Assembly (NCBI GenBank): GCA_016235555.1
Contig: JACRKC010000054.1
Span: 1-37,660, forward strand
Length of the DNA stretch: 37,660 nt
From: Verrucomicrobiota bacterium
GTDB lineage: Bacteria; Verrucomicrobiota; Verrucomicrobiia; Opitutales; Opitutaceae
Direction of reading: 5' to 3'
In this document: in pieces, positions 1 to 6,938 of the stretch
Layout: each line of letters begins with the position of its first letter
Position numbering within the stretch: the first letter of the stretch is position 1
Made by a program: the position numbers and the translations under genes
Notes under the pieces: generated by a model
What the model was told of the DNA's origin: nothing
Database searches by the model: none
What the model saw: the letters and a program-made list of their open reading frames with translations, nothing else

Positions 1-93
1 AGCATAATACGGATCGCCGTCCGCCATAAGGGGGTATGACCTCATTGCCGCATTGGCGCCGAAAGGCTAGTCTTGCGCCCCTCAATTTCCTGC

Positions 94-99
94 AAGGAG
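94..99 (+). promoter_or_regulatory. Shine-Dalgarno site of the Tat ferredoxin gene
   Basis: AAGGAG lies 6 bases before the ATG at 106 and decides that start over the TTG at 73. It is one of the few clear Shine-Dalgarno sites in the window. Bases 1-93 hold no gene or promoter that I can support. Confidence 0.7.
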
Positions 100-105
100 C
101 AAGTC

Positions 106-672
106 ATGTCCGGGCATTCCTCGCCGATGGTCAACCGCCGCGATTTTCTCCGCGGCGCCACGCGCTCGCTCACCGTGCTCGGCCTCGGCGGGCTCGCCGG
201 CATGGCGGCCAGCCGCGCCACCGCGCAGACCACCCGCTGGCAGATCGATCCGCACAAGTGCGTGCGTTGCGGCAACTGCGCCACGATGTGCGTGCTGAAG
301 GAGTCCGCCGTGAAGTGCGTGCACGCCTTCGCGATGTGCGGCTACTGCCAGCTCTGCACCGGCTACTTCGAGCCCGAGCCCAACGCGCTCACCACCGCCG
401 CGGAAAACCAGCTCTGCCCCACCAGCGCGATCAAGCGCACCTACGTCGAGGACCCGTATTACGAATACACCATCGACGAATCGCTCTGCATCGGCTGCGC
501 GAAGTGCGTGGAGGGCTGCTCGCGCTTCGGCAACGGCTCGCTCTTCCTCCAAATCCGCCACGACCGCTGCGTGAACTGCAACGAGTGCGCGATCGCCCGC
601 AACTGCCCGACCGAGGCCATCTCCCGCGTGCCGATCCACCACCCCTACCTGTTGAAGACGGAGGGGCATTGA
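106..672 (+). CDS. Tat-exported 4Fe-4S ferredoxin (NapG/MauM-like)
   Basis: This 188-residue protein carries a twin-arginine signal: NRRDFLRG at residues 10-17, a hydrophobic stretch at about 22-36, and a likely cleavage site after the ATA at 38-40. The mature part is almost all cysteine clusters, starting with CVRCGNCATMC at about residue 52, then CGYCQLC, CIGCAKCVEGC and CVNCNECAIARNCP. That is enough for about four [4Fe-4S] clusters, as in periplasmic electron-transfer ferredoxins of the NapG/MauM group. Twelve bases later comes a NapH-like membrane polyferredoxin, the usual partner of such proteins. I infer that it passes electrons between the membrane partner and an exported acceptor or donor; which one is not visible. 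The start at 106 is supported by AAGGAG at 94-99. Confidence 0.88.
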   Translation: MSGHSSPMVNRRDFLRGATRSLTVLGLGGLAGMAASRATAQTTRWQIDPHKCVRCGNCATMCVLKESAVKCVHAFAMCGYCQLCTGYFEPEPNALTTAAENQLCPTSAIKRTYVEDPYYEYTIDESLCIGCAKCVEGCSRFGNGSLFLQIRHDRCVNCNECAIARNCPTEAISRVPIHHPYLLKTEGH

Positions 673-684
673 GCCGCGCCTGCC

Positions 685-2178
685 GTGACTGCCTCCGCTC
701 CAACGCCGACATCCGAGCCACCAAAGGTGGGCCGTGCGCTCCGCGCGCGGCCTGCGGTGTGTGACTCTGAGGAGCGATCGTCCGGAGTCGTAGCGGAACG
801 CGTGAGCGTTTCGCTCGCTCCTGCGAAAGCCTCACGGCTTCCGCTACGAACTTCTGGCCGGAATTGGCTGCTGCGCCTTTCTTTTCTCCTTTCCCCGGCC
901 GCGATCCTCGCCGCGTCACGCTTTCCCCCGCCGGATTTCGAAGGCGGCCACAAGCTGCCCGAAACGACCACGCCCGCCGCCCGCGGTCTCGTCCTCGAAT
1001 ACCTCGACGTCGCACTGCTCCTCGGCTGCCTCGCGCTCGCGACGTGGCTGGCCTACCGCCCGCGTTCGCGTCGCGGCCTCGCGTGGCTCTCGCTCTTCAG
1101 CCTGGGCTATTTCGGTTTCTACCGGAAGGGCTGCATCTGCGCCATCGGTTCGATTCAGAATGTCGCCCTTGGCTTCGCGGATCGCAGCTACGCGATTCCG
1201 CTCACGGTGCTGCTGTTCTTTCTCGCGCCGCTCGTGGTCGCGTTGTTTTTCGGCCGCACGTTTTGCGCCGCCGTGTGTCCGCAGGGCGCGATCCAGGATC
1301 TCGTGCTCGTGAAACCGCTCAAGGTGCCCGCGTGGCTCGAGCACGGCCTCGGCGTGATTCCTTTTCTGTTTCTCGGCACCGGCGCGATTTTCGCAGCGAC
1401 CGGCAGTGCGTTTCTCATCTGCCGCTTCGATCCGTTCGTGCCGATCTTCCGGCTTTCGGGTTCGCTGTCGCTGCTGACCCTCGGTGCGGCGTTTCTGCTC
1501 GTGGGGATGTTCGTCGGCCGGCCGTATTGCCGTTTTCTCTGTCCGTATGGCGCGATGCTCCGCGTGGCGTCGTTGCTCGCGAAATGGCGCGTGCGCGTCA
1601 CGCCCACACTCTGCACCCAATGCCGCCTCTGCGAGCACGAGTGCCCATTTGGCGCCATGCGCACGCCCACACCGTCCGGCCGCGCGCCCGAGGCCCCGGC
1701 GGTCGAGCGCAAACGTCTCGCGGGGCTCGTCGTGTTGCTGCCGTTCCTCATCGCGGGCGGCGCGCTCGCCGGCTGGCGGCTGGCTCCGGCGGCAGCGCAA
1801 CTCCATCCCACGGTCGAACTCGCCGAGTTCCACCTGGCCAACCAAAAGTCGCCAACGGTTTACCCGCCGATGACACCTGAGGCGCTCAAGCTCGAGCGCG
1901 CCGCCGAGGATCCCGCGGCGTTGCTCGCCGCCGCGCAGAAGGTCCGCGAGAAGATGACGCTCGCGAGCTGGCTGGTGGGCGCGTGGGCCGGACTCGTGAT
2001 CGGCCTGAAGCTCATCGCGCTTTCCATGCGCGTCACGCGCACGGATTTCGAACCCGACCGCGGCGCCTGCGTGGCGTGTGCGCGTTGTTTCCTGTCGTGT
2101 CCCGCCGAGCGCCAGCGGCGCGGGTTGCCGGTTGATCCATTGCCCGCGGCGATGCCCGCCACCGCGTCGAAGTCATGA
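685..2178 (+). CDS. membrane polyferredoxin, NapH/NosR/CcoG-like
   Basis: Integral membrane iron-sulfur protein of up to 497 residues. Several hydrophobic segments lie between about residues 65 and 270. They enclose the paired C-x3-CP motifs of this family: CAAVCPQGAIQDL near 194 and CRFLCPYGAM near 281. Two soluble clusters follow, CTQCRLCEHECP near 310 and CVACARCFLSCP near 462, with another hydrophobic segment at about 430-450. The family carries electrons between quinol or cytoplasmic donors and periplasmic ferredoxins. The first 58 or so residues are odd: they are encoded by an intergenic palindromic repeat (790-847) and flanking repeat-like sequence, and family-like sequence starts only near position 865. 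No ATG, GTG or TTG in frame lies close to that point, so the true start is uncertain; GTG at 685 is used. The stop overlaps an ATGA at 2175. Confidence 0.85.
   Translation: MTASAPTPTSEPPKVGRALRARPAVCDSEERSSGVVAERVSVSLAPAKASRLPLRTSGRNWLLRLSFLLSPAAILAASRFPPPDFEGGHKLPETTTPAARGLVLEYLDVALLLGCLALATWLAYRPRSRRGLAWLSLFSLGYFGFYRKGCICAIGSIQNVALGFADRSYAIPLTVLLFFLAPLVVALFFGRTFCAAVCPQGAIQDLVLVKPLKVPAWLEHGLGVIPFLFLGTGAIFAATGSAFLICRFDPFVPIFRLSGSLSLLTLGAAFLLVGMFVGRPYCRFLCPYGAMLRVASLLAKWRVRVTPTLCTQCRLCEHECPFGAMRTPTPSGRAPEAPAVERKRLAGLVVLLPFLIAGGALAGWRLAPAAAQLHPTVELAEFHLANQKSPTVYPPMTPEALKLERAAEDPAALLAAAQKVREKMTLASWLVGAWAGLVIGLKLIALSMRVTRTDFEPDRGACVACARCFLSCPAERQRRGLPVDPLPAAMPATASKS
790..847 (+). repeat. REPIN-like palindromic repeat, GTAGCGGAA family, copy 1
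   Basis: The left arm begins GTAGCGGAACGCGTGAGC and the right arm ends CTCACGGCTTCCGCTAC, giving a long imperfect hairpin. Related copies lie at 10056-10125 and 33857-33926. A GTAG at each 5' end of an inverted pair is the hallmark of REP doublets. This copy sits inside the apparent reading frame of the polyferredoxin gene. Confidence 0.8.
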
Positions 2179-2441
2179 ACGCGACCGCCCAGAGCGACCA
2201 GGTGAGCGTTCAAGCCCGGCGGTCTTGCGACCCAACGGGTCGCGATTCGACAGCCCGGGGCAACGCCCCGGGAAATTGTTCGACAAGCCAACAAGCCCTG
2301 AAGGGGCGGGATGGTCGTAGGCGCATCGCGCCCTTTCAGGGCGCGGAGAATTCTTCTGCTCTTATTCCCAGGGGTGCACCCTGGGCTATCGATTTGCGCC
2401 CCGTTGGGGCGCGAGCCGCCGACATCGCGTCACACGCATGA
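2175..2441 (+). other. repeat-encoded linker ORF A (ATGA to ATGA)
   Basis: The ATG at 2175 overlaps the stop of the polyferredoxin gene (ATGA). The frame stays open for 88 codons through the composite repeat and stops in the ATGA that is the start of the next gene (2438). Upstream and downstream starts share CATGAACG, as if the start region had been duplicated when the repeat entered. The peptide has no family likeness. It is probably not a functional protein, but it could keep the two genes translationally coupled. Confidence 0.45.
2227..2412 (+). repeat. six-hairpin composite interspersed repeat, copy A
   Basis: About 186 bases made of two inverted arms. Each arm holds three small hairpins in the order CCCAACGGG, then AGCCCGGGGC...GCCCCGGG, then CCCTGAAGGGGC. 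The order is mirrored on the right, ending with GCGCCCCGTTGGGGCGC. Copy B at 6706-6888 has the same plan. It fills the gap between the polyferredoxin and PQQ-propeller genes. Confidence 0.85.
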
Positions 2442-4288
2442 ACGTCGCGAAAACAACGCCGGTAATCGGCGCCAGCGCCGTGCACCGCGTCGCGCTCACC
2501 AGCGCCGCCGTGGCGGGGGCGTTCGTGTTGCTCGTGGTGTCGGTTTTGCTGAACCAGTTCATCACGGCGACGACCAACGATCCTTGGAAATCGCCGCAGC
2601 TGCTCGAAGCCAAGGAGCGCCTCCGCGCCGCGCCGAAGGACGAGGCGGTGAAGGCGCGCATCCGCGACCTCGATCTGCGCTTCCGCGAAGACTACCGCCG
2701 CCGGCTGCGGCTGGCCGCCTCGGGCGGCTGGCTGCTCGTGGCCGGCACCGCGGTGCTCGTCCTGTCGTTGCAGGCGGCGAGTGAAGCGAAGCGCCAGCTG
2801 CCTCTGCCACGTCCCGATCCTGACGCGGCGAAACGCGCGGTGCGCACCGCGGCGCAGTCGCGCCGCGCCGTCGCCGTGGCGGGCGCGCTCGCGGTGGTTG
2901 CGATGGTCAGCACCGGGCTCGGCATTCGTTCGCTGCTCGGCGGGAAACTGGCCGCGCCCGGCGCGTCGGCCGCCATCGCTTCGGGCGCGGCTGCGGCGGT
3001 CGCGCCGGCGGTGCCGCTGCCGCCACCCGCGGAGTTTGCGCGCAACTGGCCACGCTTCCGTGGCCCGGACGGCGGTGGCTTGGCCCCGCCTGACACCGTG
3101 GCGCCGCTCACGTGGGACGCGAAGTCCGGCGCGGGCGTTATCTGGAAATCTCCGGTGCCCGCCGCGGGCTTCAATTCGCCCATCGTGTGGAATGACCGCG
3201 TGTTTCTCTCCGGCGCCACGAAGGAAAAGCGCGAGGTGCTCTGCTTCGATGCTCGCGACGGCCGCCTCCTCTGGACTTGCGCCGTTCCGGCTGATCCCCG
3301 CGGGCCGGGCAACGCGAAGGAGCCCATCGACGACACCGGCTACGCGGCCTCGACCATGGCGACGGACGGACGGAACGCGTTCGTCATTTTCGGCAACGGC
3401 ACGCTCGCCGCGGTGACCTTCGACGGAAAGGTCGCGTGGACGAAACACCTCGGCATGCCCAACAACGCCTACGGCCACGCGACCTCGCTCGCCGTCTGGC
3501 AGGACCGCGTGATCGTGCAATACGATCAGGGCACGCCCGAGGCGCCGAACTCGAAGATCGTCGCCTTCGATGGCCTCACGGGCCGCGTCGCGTGGGAGAC
3601 CGCGCGCAAGATCCCGTGCTCTTGGGCCACGCCGATCGTGTTCGAGGCGGCGGGCAAGGCGCAGATCGTCACACTTGGCGAGCCGCACGTGATCGCCTAC
3701 GACGCGTCGAACGGGGCCGAGCTGTGGCGCGTCGAGCTGATGCACGGCGAGATCGCGCCGTCGCCGGTGTTCGCGGGCGGACGCGTCCTGGTGGTCAACC
3801 CGACGCAGTTTCTCGCCGCGCTGAAACCCGACGGCAGCGGTGATGTCACCGCGAGCCATGTCGCGTGGAAGGTCGAGGGTGTGATCCCCGATGTCGTGAG
3901 CCCGGTGAGTGACGGCGAGTTCGCGTTCGTCTCTGACAGCGGCGGCGTCCTCACCTGTTTCGAGGCCGCGACCGGCAAGCAAGTGTGGGAAAAAGATCTT
4001 CAGGCGCAGGTGCAGGCTTCACCCGTGATCGTCGGCAAGCGCCTCTACGTCTGCACGACCGCCGGCACGATGTTCGTGATCGAAGTCGCGCGGGAGTTCC
4101 GCCAGCTCGCCCGCAATGAGCTCGGGGAGAAATTTTTTGCCAGCCCCGCGCTCGCCGGCGGGCGGATGTTCCTGCGCGGCGACAAGCATTTGTTCTGCCT
4201 GGGGGTGGAGCGCGTTGACCCCAACGCGCTTCAGGAGCCCCGCCCGCCCCAGCGCGTTGAGGGCAACGCGCTCCACCCCAAGCCGTGA
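2438..4288 (+). CDS. membrane-anchored PQQ-type beta-propeller protein
   Basis: 616 residues. The N-terminal third has three hydrophobic segments at about residues 18-40, 92-112 and 145-170. After a proline/alanine linker comes NWPRFRGPDGGG at about 205, the usual opening of PVC-group PQQ-like/BamB-like propellers. Blade motifs follow, such as VLCFDARDGRLLW, VAWETARKIP, AELWRVE and CFEAATGKQVWEKD. Such domains bind PQQ in quinoprotein dehydrogenases or serve only as scaffolds; I see no proof of cofactor binding. The last 28 or so residues, after LFCLG, are encoded by a palindromic repeat (4204-4277), so the C-terminus is probably extended. The ATG at 2438 overlaps the end of linker ORF A, and the stop at 4286-4288 lies in a GTGA overlapping a possible start of the diaphorase gene. 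Confidence 0.85.
   Translation: MNVAKTTPVIGASAVHRVALTSAAVAGAFVLLVVSVLLNQFITATTNDPWKSPQLLEAKERLRAAPKDEAVKARIRDLDLRFREDYRRRLRLAASGGWLLVAGTAVLVLSLQAASEAKRQLPLPRPDPDAAKRAVRTAAQSRRAVAVAGALAVVAMVSTGLGIRSLLGGKLAAPGASAAIASGAAAAVAPAVPLPPPAEFARNWPRFRGPDGGGLAPPDTVAPLTWDAKSGAGVIWKSPVPAAGFNSPIVWNDRVFLSGATKEKREVLCFDARDGRLLWTCAVPADPRGPGNAKEPIDDTGYAASTMATDGRNAFVIFGNGTLAAVTFDGKVAWTKHLGMPNNAYGHATSLAVWQDRVIVQYDQGTPEAPNSKIVAFDGLTGRVAWETARKIPCSWATPIVFEAAGKAQIVTLGEPHVIAYDASNGAELWRVELMHGEIAPSPVFAGGRVLVVNPTQFLAALKPDGSGDVTASHVAWKVEGVIPDVVSPVSDGEFAFVSDSGGVLTCFEAATGKQVWEKDLQAQVQASPVIVGKRLYVCTTAGTMFVIEVAREFRQLARNELGEKFFASPALAGGRMFLRGDKHLFCLGVERVDPNALQEPRPPQRVEGNALHPKP
4204..4277 (+). repeat. GGTGGAGC palindromic repeat, copy 1
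   Basis: The left arm opens GGTGGAGCGCGTTGACCCC and the right arm closes GGCAACGCGCTCCACC, forming a stem of about 27 bases with few mismatches. A second copy lies at 30492-30570. This copy encodes the last residues of the PQQ-propeller protein and reaches to within 8 bases of the GTGA overlap with the next gene. Confidence 0.8.
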
Positions 4289-4290
4289 CC

Positions 4291-6669
4291 ATGACCGACT
4301 TCGAACCCACCTTCGTCGAGGAGATGATCGCGCGGCACGGACGCCGGCCGGAGGCGTTGATTCCGATTCTCCACGAACTGCAGGGCAAATACGGCTATCT
4401 GCCCGCGGGCGCGCTCGACCATCTCTGCACCAAGTCCGATATCCGGCCCGCCGATGTCACGGGCGTCGCGACCTTCTACGACCGCTTCCGTCACGCGCCC
4501 GTCGGCAAGCACATCGTCAAGGTCTGCAAGGGCACCGCCTGCCACGTCGCCGGCGCCGACAAGATCGACGATGCGATCCGTCGCCACCTGCACATCGCGC
4601 CGGGCGAGGACACGGACCCGACGCGCGAATACACGGTCGAGTCCGTCGCGTGCGTCGGCTGCTGCACGCTCGCGCCCGTCGCCGACATCAACGGCTCGAT
4701 CCTCGGCCATGTGACAGCGGAGAACGCCGCCGACCGCATTCGCGATCATTTCGCCAACCACGCAGATCAGACGGCCCAACCCTCCACCGAAGAACTCGTC
4801 GCGAGCGCGGCCGGTGCCGGCAAGCGTGGTGTCACGATCCATGTCGGGCTCGGCTCCTGTTGCATGGCGAAGGGCAGCGACGGGCTTTACCACGCGCTGC
4901 GCGAGCACGCCGAAAAGAGCGCCGTGCCGGTGCACGTGAAACGCGTCGGCTGCATGGGCATGTGCCACCGCACGCCGATGATCGAAGTCGCGCCCGAGGC
5001 GGGCAACGGCGACGCCAACCGCTTCTACGCCGGTCTCACCCCCGATCATGCGAGCTCGCTGATCCGGGCGCACTTCCGGCCGCGCGGCCTGCTCCCGCGC
5101 GCGCGCGAAGCGTGGCGCTCCGCCCTCGACGGCTTGATCATCGATGTCGAGCCGCCTGCGACGCGCGTCGCCGAGGTGGAGATGAAGCCGCGCGAGCCCG
5201 AGGTGAGGGCGTTCCTCGGCCGGCAGGTGCACATCGCGACCGAGCATTTCGGCCGCGTCGATCCGCTCGACCTCGACGAATATGTCGCGACCGGCGGCTT
5301 CGACGCGCTGCGCCACGTGCTCGCCGACCTGAAGCCCGACGACACCATCTCCATCATCGAGCGCTCGGGCCTGCGCGGGCGCGGCGGTGCGGGTTTCCCG
5401 ACGGGCCAGAAATGGCGCGTGATGAGCGCGCAGCCCGGTCCGGAAAAATACGTGATCTGCAACGGCGACGAGGGTGACCCCGGCGCCTTCATGGACCGGA
5501 TGATCCTCGAGTCTTTCCCGTTCCGTGTGATCGAGGGGCTTGCGATCGCGGCGCTCGCGACGGGCGCGGAGACCGGCTATTTCTATATCCGCCACGAGTA
5601 TCCGCTGGCTGTGAAACGCATCCGCGCCGCCCTCGCCACGCTCGAACGCCGCGGCTGGATCGGCGAGAAACTGCTCGGCGCGCAGCGGCCGTTCCGCGTG
5701 TCCGTGGTCGAGGGCGCGGGCGCGTTCGTCTGCGGCGAGGAGACGGCGCTCATTCAGTCGATCGAGGGCAAGCGCGGCATGCCGCGGCTGCGTCCGCCGT
5801 TTCCCGCGCAATCCGGCCTGTGGGGCAAGCCGACCCTCATCAACAACGTCGAGACCTTGTCGATGGTCCCATGGATCGTGCGGCACGGCGCGGAGAAATT
5901 CGCCGCCATCGGCACAGCGAAGAGCAAGGGCACGAAGGTCTTCGCGCTCGCCGGTCACATCGTTCGCGGCGGTCTCATCGAAGTGCCGATGGGCACCACC
6001 ATCCGCGAGATTGTCGAAGACATCGGCGGCGGCGTGACGCCCGGGCGCAAGTTCAAGGCCGTGCAGATCGGCGGCCCGTCGGGCGGCTGTGTGCCGGCGC
6101 GGCTGGCGGACACGCCGGTGGATTTCGAGTCGCTGCGCGAAGTGGGCGCGATCATGGGCTCCGGCGGCCTCGTGGTGCTCGACGACTCGACGTGCATGGT
6201 CGATGTCGCGCGCTACTTCCTGCAATTTACCGAGGCGCAGTCGTGCGGCAAGTGCACCTTCTGCCGCATCGGCACGAAGCGCATGCTCGACCTGCTCGAA
6301 CTCCTCTGTGCCGGCAAGGCGCAGCGTTCGCACCTCGAGGAACTCAAGCGCCTCGCGCACCAGGTCGGCGCCGGCAGCCTCTGCGGCCTCGGCAAAACCG
6401 CGCCGAACCCCGTGCTCAGCACGCTGCGCTATTTCCACGACGAGTATGAGGCTCACCTCCGCGGCCACTGCCCGGCGGGCAAGTGCACCGGGTTGATCAA
6501 ATACTCGATCAACGCCGATTGCACCGGCTGCACGATCTGCGCGCAGCAATGCCCGGTCGACGCGATCCCGCTCACGCCCTACGCCCGCCACACCATCAAC
6601 CTCGACCTCTGCACGCGGTGTGACACGTGCCGGAAGGTCTGCCCGCACCACGCGGTCGAAGTGTCATGA
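4291..6669 (+). CDS. NuoE-HndB-NuoF fused NAD(P)H diaphorase subunit
   Basis: A three-in-one diaphorase of 792 residues. Residues 1-155 are NuoE-like, with [2Fe-2S] cysteines in CKGTAC and CVGCC. Residues about 180-270 are a second thioredoxin-like [2Fe-2S] domain of the HndB type (GSCCMAKG, GCMGMCHRTP). Residues about 310-680 are NuoF, with GRGGAGFPTGQKW for FMN/NADH, GDEGDPGAFMDR, GEETALIQSIEGKRG and the N3-type site SCGKCTFCRIGTKRM. The C-terminus adds two [4Fe-4S] motifs, CTGCTICAQQCP and CTRCDTCRKVCP. The order matches HndA-HndB-HndC of NADP-reducing hydrogenases. The expected role is oxidising or reducing NAD(P)H and moving electrons through Fe-S clusters to the flavoprotein encoded next. 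ATG 4291 is used; GTG 4285, overlapping the upstream stop, is an alternative. Confidence 0.92.
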   Translation: MTDFEPTFVEEMIARHGRRPEALIPILHELQGKYGYLPAGALDHLCTKSDIRPADVTGVATFYDRFRHAPVGKHIVKVCKGTACHVAGADKIDDAIRRHLHIAPGEDTDPTREYTVESVACVGCCTLAPVADINGSILGHVTAENAADRIRDHFANHADQTAQPSTEELVASAAGAGKRGVTIHVGLGSCCMAKGSDGLYHALREHAEKSAVPVHVKRVGCMGMCHRTPMIEVAPEAGNGDANRFYAGLTPDHASSLIRAHFRPRGLLPRAREAWRSALDGLIIDVEPPATRVAEVEMKPREPEVRAFLGRQVHIATEHFGRVDPLDLDEYVATGGFDALRHVLADLKPDDTISIIERSGLRGRGGAGFPTGQKWRVMSAQPGPEKYVICNGDEGDPGAFMDRMILESFPFRVIEGLAIAALATGAETGYFYIRHEYPLAVKRIRAALATLERRGWIGEKLLGAQRPFRVSVVEGAGAFVCGEETALIQSIEGKRGMPRLRPPFPAQSGLWGKPTLINNVETLSMVPWIVRHGAEKFAAIGTAKSKGTKVFALAGHIVRGGLIEVPMGTTIREIVEDIGGGVTPGRKFKAVQIGGPSGGCVPARLADTPVDFESLREVGAIMGSGGLVVLDDSTCMVDVARYFLQFTEAQSCGKCTFCRIGTKRMLDLLELLCAGKAQRSHLEELKRLAHQVGAGSLCGLGKTAPNPVLSTLRYFHDEYEAHLRGHCPAGKCTGLIKYSINADCTGCTICAQQCPVDAIPLTPYARHTINLDLCTRCDTCRKVCPHHAVEVS

Positions 6670-6938
6670 GCGCGATTATGCTCGGTCCGCATCACATTTG
6701 CCGCGCCGCCCCAACGGGGCGGACTTCGATAGCCCAGGGCACCGCCCTGGGTTTCCGATCCAAAAAAGATCAGAGCCCTGAAAGGGCGAAAGAGATGTTT
6801 GGTTTCGCCCCTTCAGGGCTCGTGACTTTTCTACGCTGGATTCCCGGGGCGCTGCCCCGGGCTGTCGAATCGTGCCCCGTTGGGGCACAAGGCGGCCGGC
6901 GCGCCGTGGAGAAACTTCCAAAGCGACTGACCCGATGA
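6666..6938 (+). other. repeat-encoded linker ORF B (ATGA to ATGA)
   Basis: ATG 6666 overlaps the stop of the diaphorase gene. The frame runs 90 codons through composite repeat copy B and ends in the ATGA at 6935-6938, the start of the flavoprotein gene. Both ATGs are followed by the same bases (ATGAGCGCG), as if the start of the downstream gene had been duplicated on insertion. No protein family is recognisable. No Shine-Dalgarno sequence precedes 6935, so coupling would matter here. Confidence 0.45.
6706..6888 (+). repeat. six-hairpin composite interspersed repeat, copy B
   Basis: Same plan as 2227-2412: CCGCCCCAACGGGGCGG, then GCCCAGGGCACCGCCCTGGG, then CCCTGAAAGGGCG, followed by the mirrored right arm ending GTGCCCCGTTGGGGCAC. 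Small hairpins sit inside two arms that also pair with each other. It fills the junction between the fourth and fifth genes of the redox operon. Confidence 0.85.

Noticed and set aside
2175-2441. An 88-codon frame overlapping both neighbours, as a protein-coding gene in its own right
   Set aside because: Most of it is composite repeat sequence and the peptide resembles no family. It is listed as a linker ORF, not as a gene.
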